Assembly (NCBI GenBank): GCA_009602725.1
Contig: WELB01000016.1
Location: 964,610 to 991,928 of the forward strand
Direction of reading: 5' to 3'
Source of the DNA: Spirogloea muscicola
Lineage: Eukaryota; Streptophyta; Zygnematophyceae; Spirogloeales; Spirogloeaceae
Length of the DNA: 27,319 nucleotides
Part shown: positions 1 through 10,345 of the stretch, piece by piece
Layout: every line of letters starts with the position of its first letter
How positions within the stretch are numbered: the stretch's first letter is position 1
The notes under the pieces: generated by a model
Told to the model about the DNA's origin: nothing
The model's database searches: none
What the model saw: only the letters and a program-made list of their open reading frames with translations
Program-made: the position numbers and the translations under genes

Positions 1-27
1 GGAGGGGGAGGAGGAGGAGGAGGAGGA

Positions 28-58
<31 letters not shown>

Positions 59-115
59 AGGAGGAGGAGGAGGAGGAGGTGGTGGAGGAGGAGGAGGAGG
101 AGGAGGAGGCGATGG
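1..115. repeat. GA-rich purine microsatellite
   Basis: Almost pure purine on the plus strand, made of imperfect GGA/GGAGGA repeats with a G-run near 29-39. It is low-complexity sequence at the window edge. It would read as poly-Glu/Gly in plus frames, but nothing supports translation. Confidence 0.9.
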
Positions 116-359
116 CGAAAGGAGAGGGAATGGCGGCGGCGGCGGCGGCGGCGGCGAAGATGGCTTGCAGACGAAGTGGAGGCAGGAGGTGGCGAGGTCG
201 GTGGGAAGCGGCGACGGAGCTGGAGGCGGAGGCGCGGCGAGAGGCTGCCGCCTCGACCTTATCCTTGGACGAGGCGTCCTGACCGCCTCGCCGGGTCGGG
301 AGGGGGCCTGCTCGCCGCGAACCCCATGGCGGGCGCCGCCGCCGACGCCCTCGACCTAG
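116..359. other. GC-rich stretch, possible first exon or promoter of an unseen gene
   Basis: A GC-rich, trinucleotide-rich stretch with a GCG run near 132-155. Short open frames exist on both strands. The plus frame from ATG 112 would give an Ala-run followed by an Arg/Glu-rich peptide; the minus frame also gives an Ala/Ser/Arg-rich peptide. The composition matches the first exons and promoters of the other genes here (10553-10821, 14750-15413, 22120-22490). I do not recognise any family, and the repeat nest starts immediately after it, so I do not call a gene. Confidence 0.35.
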
Positions 360-390
360 CTGCGTTTGGAAGAGCTGTTCCTTCTGATGT

Positions 391-497
391 GAGAAGTGGC
401 TCTCCCAATGGGGGCAAGGAAGAAGAGCTCGCCCATTGAAGATAGGGGCTGCAAAAAACCAGCCCAAGAAATAATGAACAAAGGACGAGAAGGGGCC
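391..497 (-). repeat. Dispersed repeat, type B copy
   Basis: In reverse orientation this copy carries the shared type B blocks: an AGCCACTTCT end, GGGCTG...CAGCCC, an A/T-rich ATTCTTT-like block and a GGCCCCTTC-like end. It is diverged from the copies at 714-769, 1021-1077, 2457-2558 and 6567-6646. Confidence 0.6.
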
Positions 498-544
498 AGG
501 GGAACCACTAAGCACAAAAAGAAACCAAGCAGCTACGAAGCACT

Positions 545-635
545 CAGTAACCCCTGCTAAGAAAGAATGGCGCGCCCTGAGAGAAGAGGGGGTAGCAAAG
601 CCAGCCCAGAAAAGAATGGACAGTGTCCGCAGGCC
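545..635 (-). repeat. Dispersed repeat, type A copy
   Basis: Reverse-orientation copy of the type A repeat, with GCGCGCCCT, then GCAAAGCCAGCCC, then AGAATGGACAGTGTCC. The better copies are at 1819-1912, 2067-2216 and 18561-18712. Confidence 0.6.
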
Positions 636-713
636 TCAAAACTACTAAGTGGTCCATCCTCCCCCGTTCTGCCATAGCCTCTTCAGGCCCCGCAGTCGCT
701 GCTTAGCTCGTAG

Positions 714-1077
714 TTTGGCCCCTTCGAACCTTGTCAATTCTTTTCGGGCTGGCTTCTCACAGCCCTTGCCCCCATTGGGAGAGCCACTTCTTCCTCAAAA
801 GCCAGCCTCAGGTCAGAGGGACTGGGTTCCTGAAGCGGGACCCCTGACCAGAGCCAGAGGCAGCAGCGAAAGCTCTGCCGGCACGCAGGTGCAGCGCGCG
901 GGCCATAGACCTTTACAGCGAGACGGCCAAGCAGCGTGCGGTACACCTGCGCTAGCGGCCCGGCTGCATGGAAGTCCACCGGCTCCCCATGGAACTGGCG
1001 TACAACGGCGTGACGTGATAGCAAGGGCTGTGAGGAGCCAGCCCGAAAAGAATCGACAAAGGTTCGAAGGGGCCAAA
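714..1077. mobile_element. 364-bp MITE-like element with 56/57-bp terminal inverted repeats
   Basis: The left end (714-769, starting TTTGGCCCCTTCGAACC) is the reverse complement of the right end (1021-1077, ending GGTTCGAAGGGGCCAAA). They differ by one indel and two substitutions. The interior (about 770-1020) matches, at lower identity, blocks at 1164-1330 (same orientation) and at 1913-2030 and 2235-2400 (opposite orientation). I see no clear target-site duplication and no transposase. It is best read as a non-autonomous terminal-inverted-repeat element; a foldback element is the alternative. Confidence 0.65.
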
Positions 1078-1163
1078 TGACGGAGGGGCCTAAAGCCACA
1101 ATGCGGAGGGACCTGAAGATGCTATGTCAGAGCGGGTGGAGGATGGACCACTCAGTAGCTACG

Positions 1164-1760
1164 AGTGAGGAGCCTCAAATCCGACAGACTAGCTGCCTGG
1201 AAAACTATCCCCTGACGAAAGCCAGAGGTTGCAGCGAGAGCACGGCCAGCACGCAGATGCAAGGCGTGGGCCCTGGACTGCTGAAGGGAGACTGACAAAC
1301 GTATACCTGGGCCCATGAGCCAGCGGCGTTGAAGTCAGACGGCTTAACTTGCCTGCGGGACACAGCGCGCCGCGCAAGCCTGGCCAGCAGGTCGAGCCAC
1401 CGACCCGAGAGCTCCGTGCACGTCCACGGCCAGGAATACGAACTCGCCTCCAGCCGGGTGGTCAAGTGTGTTTGGCCGCCTTGCTGCGAGCCCCGTTCGC
1501 CGCAGCATAGCCAGCCTGCGAGGAAGAAAGCTCCGGACTGGATCGCTCCACCACATCGGTGGTGACCGCGTCTGCAATGATGCGCGCGCCGCCTCCCGGC
1601 GTCGAGGCCACCAAGTCGACCCGGCGCGTGTGAAGTCCGTCGGCCTTCTGGAGGATTGGCATGATGGAATTCGCGGCCCTGGCGATGGACGTACACGGGG
1701 CTTTCTGCAGCCGCTGGCTGGATCTCATTCAGCGGCTTGCCCGCCAGGCCATTGACCGGC
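1164..1760 (-). pseudogene. Broken ORF fragments, probably mobile-element derived
   Basis: On the minus strand about 1728-1535 reads as a peptide containing RVDLVASTPGG and IADAVTTDVVE and ending in KAAKH. After a stop or frame change the next stretch contains FLAVDVHGALG and then LDLLARLARRAV (about 1460-1360). The same C-terminal pattern occurs on the plus strand at 1661-1760 (ALAMDVHGAF, LDLIQRLARQAIDRR), so two copies lie head to head. The spacing of motifs reminds me of a domain seen at the end of algal retroelement ORFs, but I cannot name the family with certainty. Reading frames are broken in both copies, and the region is surrounded by the dispersed repeats. Confidence 0.4.
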
Positions 1761-1818
1761 GGCCGGGTCTGCCAAGGGCGATGCCCGGCTTCAACGCCGC
1801 CGGATCGCTCGCACAAGT

Positions 1819-1912
1819 CTCCTCTTTCTTTGGCTTTGGACATTGTCCATTCTTTTTTGGGCTGGCTTTGCCAGCCCCTCTTCTCTATGGGCGCGCACTT
1901 CTTCGCACAAGT
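1819..1912 (+). repeat. Dispersed repeat, type A copy
   Basis: Contains two adjacent short palindromes, GGACATTGTCC and GGGCTGGCTTTGCCAGCCC, followed by CTATGGGCGCGCACTTCTTC. It is nearly identical to the copy ending at 2212. Confidence 0.8.
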
Positions 1913-2066
1913 CTTCCGCATGCGCCTGGCCGTATCGCTTCAACGCTCCCTTGCCCACGCCGTCCACACGCGAGCAGGCCGTGCTATGGCCGCCGCCTCT
2001 GGGTCTCGGCGGAGCGCTTCTTTTCCTGCAGCGAGCAGACCTGATGTTGCTCTCTCGTGGGTACTG

Positions 2067-2216
2067 AGTTTCCCTCTGCATCGTCTATGTGTTCTGCAGT
2101 GTTTTGTAGTGTAGTCCTTTTTCCGGCTCCTCTTTATTTGGCTTTGGACATTGTCCATTCTTTTTTGGGCTGGCTTTGCCAGCCCTTCTTCTCTATGGGC
2201 GCGCACTTCTTCTTTC
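2067..2216 (+). repeat. Dispersed repeat, type A, longest copy
   Basis: About 150 bp whose full length can be followed in reverse orientation at 18561-18712. Shared blocks are TTCCCTCTGCATCGTCT, GTTTTGT(A/G)GTGTAGTCCTTTTTC, TTTGGCTTTGGACATTGTCC, the GGGCTGGC...GCCAGCCC palindrome and the GCGCACTTCTT end. Two copies about 16 kb apart show that it is a dispersed family. Confidence 0.8.
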
Positions 2217-2234
2217 TTTTTGCGGCGCGCTGTG

Positions 2235-2400
2235 TCCCGCAGGCGAGGTGAGCAGGCAACGCCCGCTGGCTCGTCAGCCCGCATGCGACTATCCATTTCC
2301 CTACAGCGGTCCATGGCCCACGCCTTGCACCTGCGTGCTGGCCGGGCTCTCGCTGCATGCCTCTGGCTTTCGTCAGGGGCAGCTAGTCTGTCGGACTTGA
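2235..2400 (-). repeat. Copy of the repeat-element interior
   Basis: On the minus strand this reads GTCCGACAGACTAGCTGCC, then CTGACGAAAGCCAGAGG and CGGCCAGCACGCAG. It matches plus-strand 1164-1370 and, less well, 838-1000. The neighbouring block GCCTGCGGGACACAGCGCGC also occurs at 1353-1373. Confidence 0.65.
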
Positions 2401-2456
2401 CGCTCCTCACTCGTAATTATTCAGTGCTTCATCCTAAACCAGTTCTGAGATAGCGC

Positions 2457-2558
2457 TTTTGGCCCCTTCATATTTGGCCCCTTGGAACGTTGTCAACGTT
2501 GTCAATTCTTTCCGGGCTGGCTTATCACAGCATTTGCCTCTGTTGGGAGAGCCACTTC
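2457..2558 (+). repeat. Dispersed repeat, type B copy
   Basis: Forward type B copy: TTTTGGCCCCTTC, a partial repeat of that start, GTCAATTCTTTCCGGGCTGG, then GTTGGGAGAGCCACTTCTC. A short inverted piece of the same end (AGAAGTGGCTCTCCCAAT) follows at 2606-2628. Confidence 0.7.
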
Positions 2559-2818
2559 TCTCACAGCCATCGCCCTCTGCTGGTGTACACAGTGGGGGCA
2601 ACGGAAGAAGAAGTGGCTCTCCCAATCAATGGCATCCACAGTGGAGGCAGGAGGAGGCTGCGCACCGAGCAAGCGCGGCAGTAGGCCGACGGCGCCACCG
2701 TTGGCACTGCACCATCCCCCCCCACCACCACCGGTAACGAGGTGGAGGAGGTGCACTTGACCCACACCCCAGCCACCCACGTCCCAGGGACATAACTAAA
2801 CCCTCGTCAAACCCCCCC

Positions 2819-5800
2819 ANGCACCGGCGTCGCACCTCGCCTGCCGCTGGCGGGCGCCGCGCAGCTCAGCTGCGCCTCGCACCAGCCCCTCTCCTCCGCC
2901 TGGCGCAGCAGAACTCTTCGCCCCGCCCGGCTGCCGCGGCCCCACTCCCGCGTGCGCTGCTCTTCGGGTGAGCCGGTGGTCAGCGGCTCCCCAGCGTCCG
3001 CTGGCATTGCCTGCCGGGCCTCCTGCAGTGCCTCAGCTTCGCAGCACGCGGGGGCGGCGCAGGCGAGGATGGCGGCGAGGGGGACAAGGGCGACGGTAGC
3101 AGCAAGTCCACGACGGCCACCACTGCCACAGAGGAGCCCAGCCGGGAGGACGTCGCCAGCAATGCCGCTGCCGGCCCGGGCGGCGCCGGCAAGGCCGGCG
3201 GCGGCGACGCGCCGGCTGCCGCGCCCGTGCAGTACGACTCCTTCTCGGTCATGGAGCTCCTGGGGCCCGAAAAGGTGTGCTACTGCTCGCTGTTGATGCC
3301 CCCTGCCTGACTTCAATCCAACCAAGTCCAGAGCCAGCCACTCCTTGGTCGCTTGTACACGTATGGTGCAAGGCGGCCCGGCCACGCCTGAGAAATGCGG
3401 AATTACGTGCGGCTAGACGCTGTACCTCCCAGCCGTTCCCCCGTTTGAGGGCTGTTGGTTGAGCAGCAGGCTTGCGAGGGGTACCTGACAGATTTCGTGC
3501 ACGAGCGGCTCGCTTCCGTAGCCTACTTTTGTGTACTTGAAATGCACTCGAAGAGACCATGCTGCTGTCTCTCTACTCCGGCAATGGTGAGCTGACGGAC
3601 ACGTGATGCACTGCACTGGTGTTACAGGTGGACCAGGAGGACGTGAAGCTGCTCAAGGAGAAAGTATTTGGGTACACGTCGTTCTGGGTGACTGGGCAGG
3701 AGTCCTTTGGGGACTCTGGCGAAGGTCAGTGGCCTTGGGCCGTGCAACGTCGCGTCTGTGCACTGTGGATCAGGGACCCAGATGTGCAATTCACTGTGTT
3801 GCAAACGACCTGGCGCTGCCAGTCCTCCTTGTAGGCTCGCACCACGTTCCTGAGACAGGAGCCCGGGCTGCCATCACCAGGGGTGCTGCTGCTGGGAAAT
3901 CTGCGGGCAAAGCGCGAGGAGGTCTACAGTAAGTTGCAACGTGGCATGGAGGAGCTCATGCCCAGCAAGTATGACCTGTTCATGGTGGAGGAGCCGAATG
4001 CTGAGGAGCGTGATTCGCGGGGGGGACCGCGCGTCAGCTTCTTGCTGCTGAGGAAGGAGGTGTCGCAGGCCGGCAACACACGCGTATGGCAGTACATCAT
4101 CGCCACTATTCTGTTCGCCCTCACCGCTGGCTCGTGCCTGGAGTTGGGGCTTGCCTCGCAGGTATGGGGAGTCCCTGGCAGGCATGCACTGCAGCCCAAT
4201 ACTAGAGAAAAGCGGCTGCATGGTCAAAAGGCTTTGCCAGGAGCCACTTGTGCTGCTCACAGGCGTCAACAGCCTGCGTATGAGGCCACTTGTTGCAGCT
4301 CGTATAGCTCCGCCTGGCAAGTCGCTTTGAGGGAGGGTCAGGATTCGGGTGCCAGCGACGTTATTGCTTCCTTCTTTCCTGAGGCCTATGGCATGCCAGG
4401 CTGATTTTGCCATTGCCAAGATCTTCGAAGAGATCGTCTTGTCATGGTCCTTGCTCGCTTGTTTGACTGAGCATGCCAGATCTCGCGGCTACCGCCAGAG
4501 GTTGTCACTTACTTCACGAGCCCCAATCCGGAGAGCATGGAGCCCCCAGATCTGCAGGTTCTGCTGCCCTTTGTGGAAGACGCGCTGCCCCTTGCATACG
4601 CAATATTTGGTGTCCAGCTCTTCCACGTGCGACCCCCCATCCACTCCTCCCTCCTGTCTCTCTATGTTCATGTGCTGCTTAAGTGCTTGAGCATATCATA
4701 CCCACAACATTCACAAGGACTCTGCATCCGCTGCAGCCCAACTCGTGGCATGCTTCTTCCTTGTTTGAGCAGGAGCTTGGCCACAGGCTGGCAGCTGCCC
4801 CCAGAAAGATGCGCATGGGCATTCCTTACCTCATCCCAAACATCACCTTGGGCAGCTTCGGAGCCATTACTCAGGTGCACAAGTGATCAAGTGCATGTCC
4901 CTTACACGCCTGAGCTTGCATGTCTTGTGCCTCTGCAAGACGCAAGCATTGTCTCATACTCACACTTGCCTTGCTTGCTTTGCAGTTCAAGTCTACTTGC
5001 CCAGACAGGACTGCCAAGTTTGACGTGTCCCTGGCAGGGCCTCTGGCTGGAGCGCTGCTGTCAGTCGCCATGTTTGGCGTGGGCCTGGGGCTGTCAAAAT
5101 CACCCGAGGCCGCAGAGCAATTAGTACAAGTGCCATCGCTTCTATTTCAGGGCTCTCTTCTCCTTGGCCTCGCCTCCAGGGCTGCATTTGGCTATGAGTA
5201 CATACATACTTAGCCCTCTGCTCCTCCATACCAACACAATATCTAGCCATGCTCGTCATGCTCCGTATTGGGTTCCAGAACAAGGTGGCTTGTGAAGAGG
5301 CATGGTGCACCTTAGTCCTTACAATCTGTGTTTGCGATCTTGTGACAGTGTAATGCACGCGGCAACAGTGGCTATACACCCACTGGTCATCGCAGGCTGG
5401 TACTTTCCAGATTATCCTGTTTGCTGGCCTCAGTTCTCCAGCATATGTGCAGTCTGCAGCTCTAGTCGCTGAGCAAACTTTCGATTGAGCTTCGAGCACA
5501 CCAACATAATGGTCAATTTTCTGCACTGATGCACTGTGCACATATTATGCAAATTGGCAGGTGTGGGCTCACCACCACAGCTTTCAACCTGTTGCCTGTG
5601 GGCTGCTTGGATGGAGGAAGGGGTATGCAGGTAATCTCCAATGTTATGGATGCATACTACAAATATAGCAGCCAAAGGAGGCATCACCAAGTACAATTTG
5701 AAAGCTTGTCATGCCATCAGTACTATGATTGTTGTTGTTCACGTTGGTCTGGCTTGTGCTGAGGAGGCAGGCTGCTTTTGGGAAGGTGGCTCTTAGCGTG

Positions 5801-6385
5801 TCAAGCTTAGTGACGTATTTATTACTGGGCCTTGGAGTGGTGAGTGTACAGAGCAGGGGCTACTTATCATCTCTCTTGAGGAACATTCTCTCTCATCTGC
5901 ACAAATGCAAGACTCAGGCATGCTCCAGGCCCCCATGTATCCCCGTCCTGAGTATGTGCGCTCCTCTTACTACACTTCTTGTTGTGGTTCTTATTGCAGC
6001 TTGGAGGGACTCTCGCTTTACCATGGGGTTTGTACATCCTCATTGTCCAAGTGAGGAAACGTAGACCACAAATTGGAGACAAGCACACAAATTTACAGAT
6101 ACAGATATTGAGAGGCATCAAGCGCAGCCTCTGCTTGTCTAAGATGCTGCAACCAGCCCCCATAGGGCTGTGCCGACTGTGCCAGCTACAGCGGCTTCTC
6201 ACACAAGGATTGCTCTTGTGCAGAGAAACCCGGAACGGCCAGCTTTGAATGACGTGACGGAGGTTGGAAAGCTAAGGCAGGCTGGATTTGTTACCGTTCT
6301 CATTCTTGTTATTGTTACACTCCTTCCCATCTGGGAGGGTCTTGCTGAGGATCTCGGCATTGGGTTAGGGTCACCTCTCTTCTGA
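2819..6385 (+). CDS. EGY1: EGY1-type chloroplast M50 (site-2 protease-like) metalloprotease
   Basis: Intramembrane or membrane zinc metalloprotease of the plant EGY1 family, which acts in chloroplast membranes and is needed for chlorophyll and thylakoid development. Exons: 2819-2967, 3037-3274, 3628-3724, 3881-4161, 4480-4626, 4773-4874, 4986-5197, 5349-5399, 5561-5630, 5771-5839, 6000-6050, 6224-6385. Together they give 542 residues in one frame; Arabidopsis EGY1, as I recall it, is about 548. An Arg/Ala-rich start looks like a transit peptide. Family landmarks follow: MELLGPEK, VFGYTSFWVT, GNLR, NLFM-type YDLFMVEEP, GPRVSFLLLRKE, then membrane segments. Zinc ligands are FHELGH, split by the intron 4627-4772, and NLLPVGCLDGG in exon 9. 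It ends ALPWGLY, LNDVTEVG, LTLLPIWEGLAEDLGIGLG. The start triplet is A-N-G because of the ambiguous base at 2820; the first two exons are the least certain. Confidence 0.94.
2820..2820. other. Single ambiguous base inside the predicted EGY1 start codon
   Basis: Base 2820 is n between a(2819) and g(2821). The triplet is in frame with the Arg/Ala-rich leader of the protease model, so it would be ATG if the base were T. It follows a run of C that is likely to be hard to sequence. Confidence 0.8.
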
Positions 6386-7022
6386 ACTAATTAATTATTA
6401 AAACCTTGAAAAGCAAAGCAGGTGCTCAAGTGGGCAGATGCCCTGATAAATTGCCCCTTATTTCACTCCAGCTCAAGTGCCTGCCTTCAATGTTTCCTGA
6501 TTTCCTCCTTGTGATTCTGAGTTGTTAATTTGACAAGGAGGTAGTACCTCATCTAAGAGGAGAAAGAGAAGTGGCTCTCCCAAAGGGGGGGCAAGGGCTG
6601 TGGACAGTCAGCCCGAAAAGAATCGACAGGGTCAGCAGGGGCCAAACGCGCTGGAGAAAGATCTGGAGCCTACACCACTGCACTCTGCAATGGCCTCTAT
6701 CACAAGCTATTGGAGGGAAACAGGCCGGAATTACTTGCAGTTCGGTTGCCGCTTGAAGCTTATCAGGTCGGGACGCTTTGATGATGGTGACGAGGGAAGA
6801 ACTGGGCCCTTGCCAGCGGGAATTCTTTGTTGCGCACCCAAACGCCGGCTGGTGCCCATTGCAGCTCCTCCCATCGCAGCCCCTCCTCCAACACCTGCTT
6901 GCAGAGTGGGGCTGACCATCAGCCAAGCAGCAAGAAGTTGTGCAGGGTTCACCAAGTTGCAAGCTTTTTCTCAAGTACATGTATATTGACAATGTAAGCA
7001 TGCATTTGCCAGCAGGTGTATT
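6386..7022. other. Convergent 3' region between EGY1 and HDC1
   Basis: AT-rich spacer between two genes that end toward each other. It contains a type B repeat at 6567-6646. The plus ORF across 6600-6989 has no recognisable domain and overlaps the repeat, so I do not call it a gene. Confidence 0.6.
6567..6646 (-). repeat. Dispersed repeat, type B copy
   Basis: Reverse-orientation copy: AGAAGTGGCTCTCCCAAAG, GCAAGGGCTGTGGACAG, GCCCGAAAAGAATCGACA, GGGGCCAAA. It is close to the right terminal repeat at 1021-1077 and shows that the family has spread to the spacers between genes. Confidence 0.75.
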
Positions 7023-10000
7023 TTACATTAGCTCATCGTAATGAGGGGCTACTACATGTTGAATCATGTGGGCATGAAGTGTCACCTTCACAGCATCAGG
7101 CGGCAGCGGGGTCCCCTTGGCCCGCATTGTCAACAACGGTAGAGGTTGCAAACACTCTGAGAATCTGAATCTCTCAATTGCTTCCTCGGCCTTCTCCGGT
7201 TCTGCTGAAGTGGAGGGAGGTGCTTCCTCCATGTCCTTGGTATCACACAGCTTTCCCCTGTCCTGCAAGCTTCTGTCTGAAACAACGTTCGAGCCAGCAT
7301 GTCCAGGCTTAGCTGTGACTTCCTTCTCGTCTTTGTGTGCGCCTTTGTCATTGTCTCCTGGCTTCACCGCATCGCCATTCTTGTCCCGCCTCAGCGGAAC
7401 TGCAGGCAGTACACTACCTGAGGCATCCTCACAGACTGAAGACTCGCACTGATGTGCCAGCTCATACCTGTTCACCACAATATGACCTGTCAGTTGTCCT
7501 CGAAATGATTCGTACACTACACCTAACCATCATGCAGGCCTCCAGGCCTGCCTTGGTGGTCAACTATCTGCCTGGCAGCTAACGCGTTCTTGGCAAAGTG
7601 ATAAGCACACCTACCGAGTACAGTGACTTTCTAAGTAAAGCACATCTCCTTTCTTCAGTCGTGCGGACGTGAACTGGGACTGTTTCAGGCCACGGTCAGC
7701 CACCACGCTCAGGCCGTACTTAAGCCTGTCATGCAGGCCAGCGCAACAGTGCACTTCATTGCTGGGCAAGTCGACTGATGTGGAAGTAGGCGAACAGCTG
7801 CCCCCAGCTAAATGAGATGCGCACGCATGGAATCAAGGCAAAGCTTGCGTGCTTACCACGGCTCATTGCACAGGTTGTACTGAACAGTCACCTCCTGCAC
7901 AAACCTCTCCCGGCGGTGGGCACTCTGCAGATCAAAAGACGACACAGAGGAGTGTAAGAAAAGCTCAATTATACAGGGAACATGAGCAACACTTGCATCG
8001 CTGGTGATGCAATGACAGGTCGAGCGCCGCATTCCTGAGAGGCTGCCCGCGTTGTCACGGTGCGCTCCACCCCCATGGGGGCCACAGTTGGAGCCACTGC
8101 AGGCAGCCTCGTTGGAGAGGCTTTCATTTCAATGCTGCCACCTCCAGCCTGCTGCCACGGTGCTCCACTAGGAAGGTCAGGAGTGGCCTGCAGAGCGGCT
8201 CTGTTAAGCTCTAAGAAGCTGTGCAACCTGCGGCACTTGCCTTGATGATGCGGCAGGCCTCTACTCTGAAGCTGCAACCGCCCTTGGCAGCTCCCCAGGC
8301 TCGAGAGCGGATGCCATTTCTGGCGCTAGACTTGTAATCTGCACTCCATTATCAAGAGTAAGAGCAAGGAGAGCACAACTTGTAATTAGTCACAAGCCCA
8401 GAGTAGACGCACCATGACATGTCATAGACAGGATGATGCAGACACGATGCAGACTGTCAGCCGTGCTAACAGCTGCCCACAAGACCTGAGGCATGCAACT
8501 AACAGTCAACACTGCAAGCAGTTACTGCCTGCTCGCCATATCAGTCTGCAGAGAACTCTTGACAGGTTCGTGGGCACTCTGAATAGGAAAGGCACATCCT
8601 GAGGAGGAGAGGCACAAGTTTAGGCTATGGGTGTGTTACATTCTTGCGATGGACATGCTCGTACAACAACTCGAAGCTCGGCCACTGAAGGTGGGGGAGC
8701 GGAAGCGGCTGGCGTGTAGTAGCCCGTGTGCAACAAGACTGCCACCAGTGATCAACTCGTGTGTTATACAGCATATGTGTGTATACCACAGTCATACTAA
8801 GCAGGAGGTCCCTACAGTCCGGCAGCCAAGGCCAGCATTACCTGCTACAACATCAGAGTCGTCAGTGTATAGCTCAGTTCCCCAGAGCTGCCTCGCCCTG
8901 ACCTGCTTCAGTCATACACAGCTTGCAGAGCTGTTAGATACAAGAGAAGAGCGTTGTGAGGCTCATGATTGCAAGGAAGTGCTATTCTGGCCAATTCCTG
9001 TCAGTCCTTTGTGCAATAGCGTGAAACGTCCGGCTAGTATTGTAAGGAGGAAACACGGCTTGCTTTGATTCGTCCACATCAGAAGGCACCTACCTGACGG
9101 TTGGCAGTCGTGAGCGCCTCTGGAGCGATACGAATCTCCACCAAGGTGGCCTTGTCCGCTGCACCTGCCGCAAGGTCAAGCCCCTTGGAGTCGCGGAGCA
9201 GCTTCACGAGCTCCGGCATGCCCTCGCCCTCACAGTACTGCAGCACTGTTGGCTCCCCCCGTGCTCCTGCGGCAACGGGAATGTCATATTATAACCCCTG
9301 TAAGTGCTTTGAGATGGGGTTCAGAGCACTTGCTTGCACTTCCTCATGACATATATCGCATCCTGGGAGGAGATCACTGCTGCATATCACAAGTCAGAGC
9401 GACAAGCAGGGTAGACGCGCCAGAAGAGGCGCATGTTGGAAGTAGCGGAAACCGAGAGTGCGGCATAGATCAGCAGCCGTCCTGGGCGGGCAGAGGATGC
9501 TGGCGGCCCCCTTACCTGCAGTCCTGCAAGACAGTCGGCGACAAGCGCCTCACAGTGAGTGGGTGGCCAGCGCCGCTCGCGCAAGGAGGAGGCGGGCTAC
9601 ACCCGTTGTGCAGCAGCATGCTGAAGTATATTCCATCATGCCAACTTCAGCAGCTGCATAACTTGCAACATTACAGAACTCAAGCAACACAATCGCTGTA
9701 TCGACGTGATGGGTGAGGCCTCGAGTTGGTGCACTGACCCATCGGCGTCCTTGCCGCGCTTGGGCCGCGAGTCGGGCGGCACGGCGCCCGCCGCTCGGGG
9801 CCGGAGGAAGCGCTTGGACCGCTCCGCCACCCTCGCGCCGGGCTCGGCGCCGCCGGCCGGCGCCTCCGGCAGCGCGCGGTCCTCCATCGTCACCTCCTTG
9901 GCCGCGGGCTCCGAGGCCTCGTCCTCGGCGTCCCTGCCCTGCGCCTGAGCGCGCGGCCGGCCGCCTCGGTCCCCACCGTGGCCCAGCCTCGCCGCCTCCG

Positions 10001-10094
10001 CCACTGCCGCGGCCTCACGGCGCTCGGAAGGCCCCGGCCCATTCTCTACCACACGCGACTCAAGTGCCGTCTCCTTGTCAGCGTTTGGCACCTT

Positions 10095-10132
<38 letters not shown>

Positions 10133-10345
10133 TGCCAAGCACGGCGTCCCCTCCATGTGGAGCCTCGTCAGTCGCCTTGGCCGCGGTCACGTCGGCTCCC
10201 GCTCTGCTTCCGTCGCCGCCGGGTGCTCTCGCAAGAGCCTCGGCGTCGGCGGCGGCGGCGGCCTCTGCGGGCTGCCGCGGGGGGGCCGGCGCCCACTTGC
10301 TGGACAGCGCCGCCAGCTGCCCGAAGGGGCTGCTGCGCTCTGCCC

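Noticed and set aside
1062-1076. GGTTCGAAGGG resembling a tRNA B box
   Set aside because: It is part of the terminal inverted repeat of the 714-1077 element; no A box or cloverleaf can be drawn.
6600-6989. 129-codon plus-strand ORF
   Set aside because: Begins inside a dispersed repeat and has no recognisable domain or splice link to a neighbour.
8631-9068. 145-codon plus-strand ORF
   Set aside because: It is antisense to HDC1 exons 8902-8842 and 8738-8640, whose Rxt3 motifs are unambiguous on the minus strand.
9387-9584. Longer HDC1 exon reading RERRWPPTHCEALVADCLAGL before 9516
   Set aside because: It would end in phase 0 at the GTAAGG donor, which does not fit the two leading bases of exon 9266-9094.
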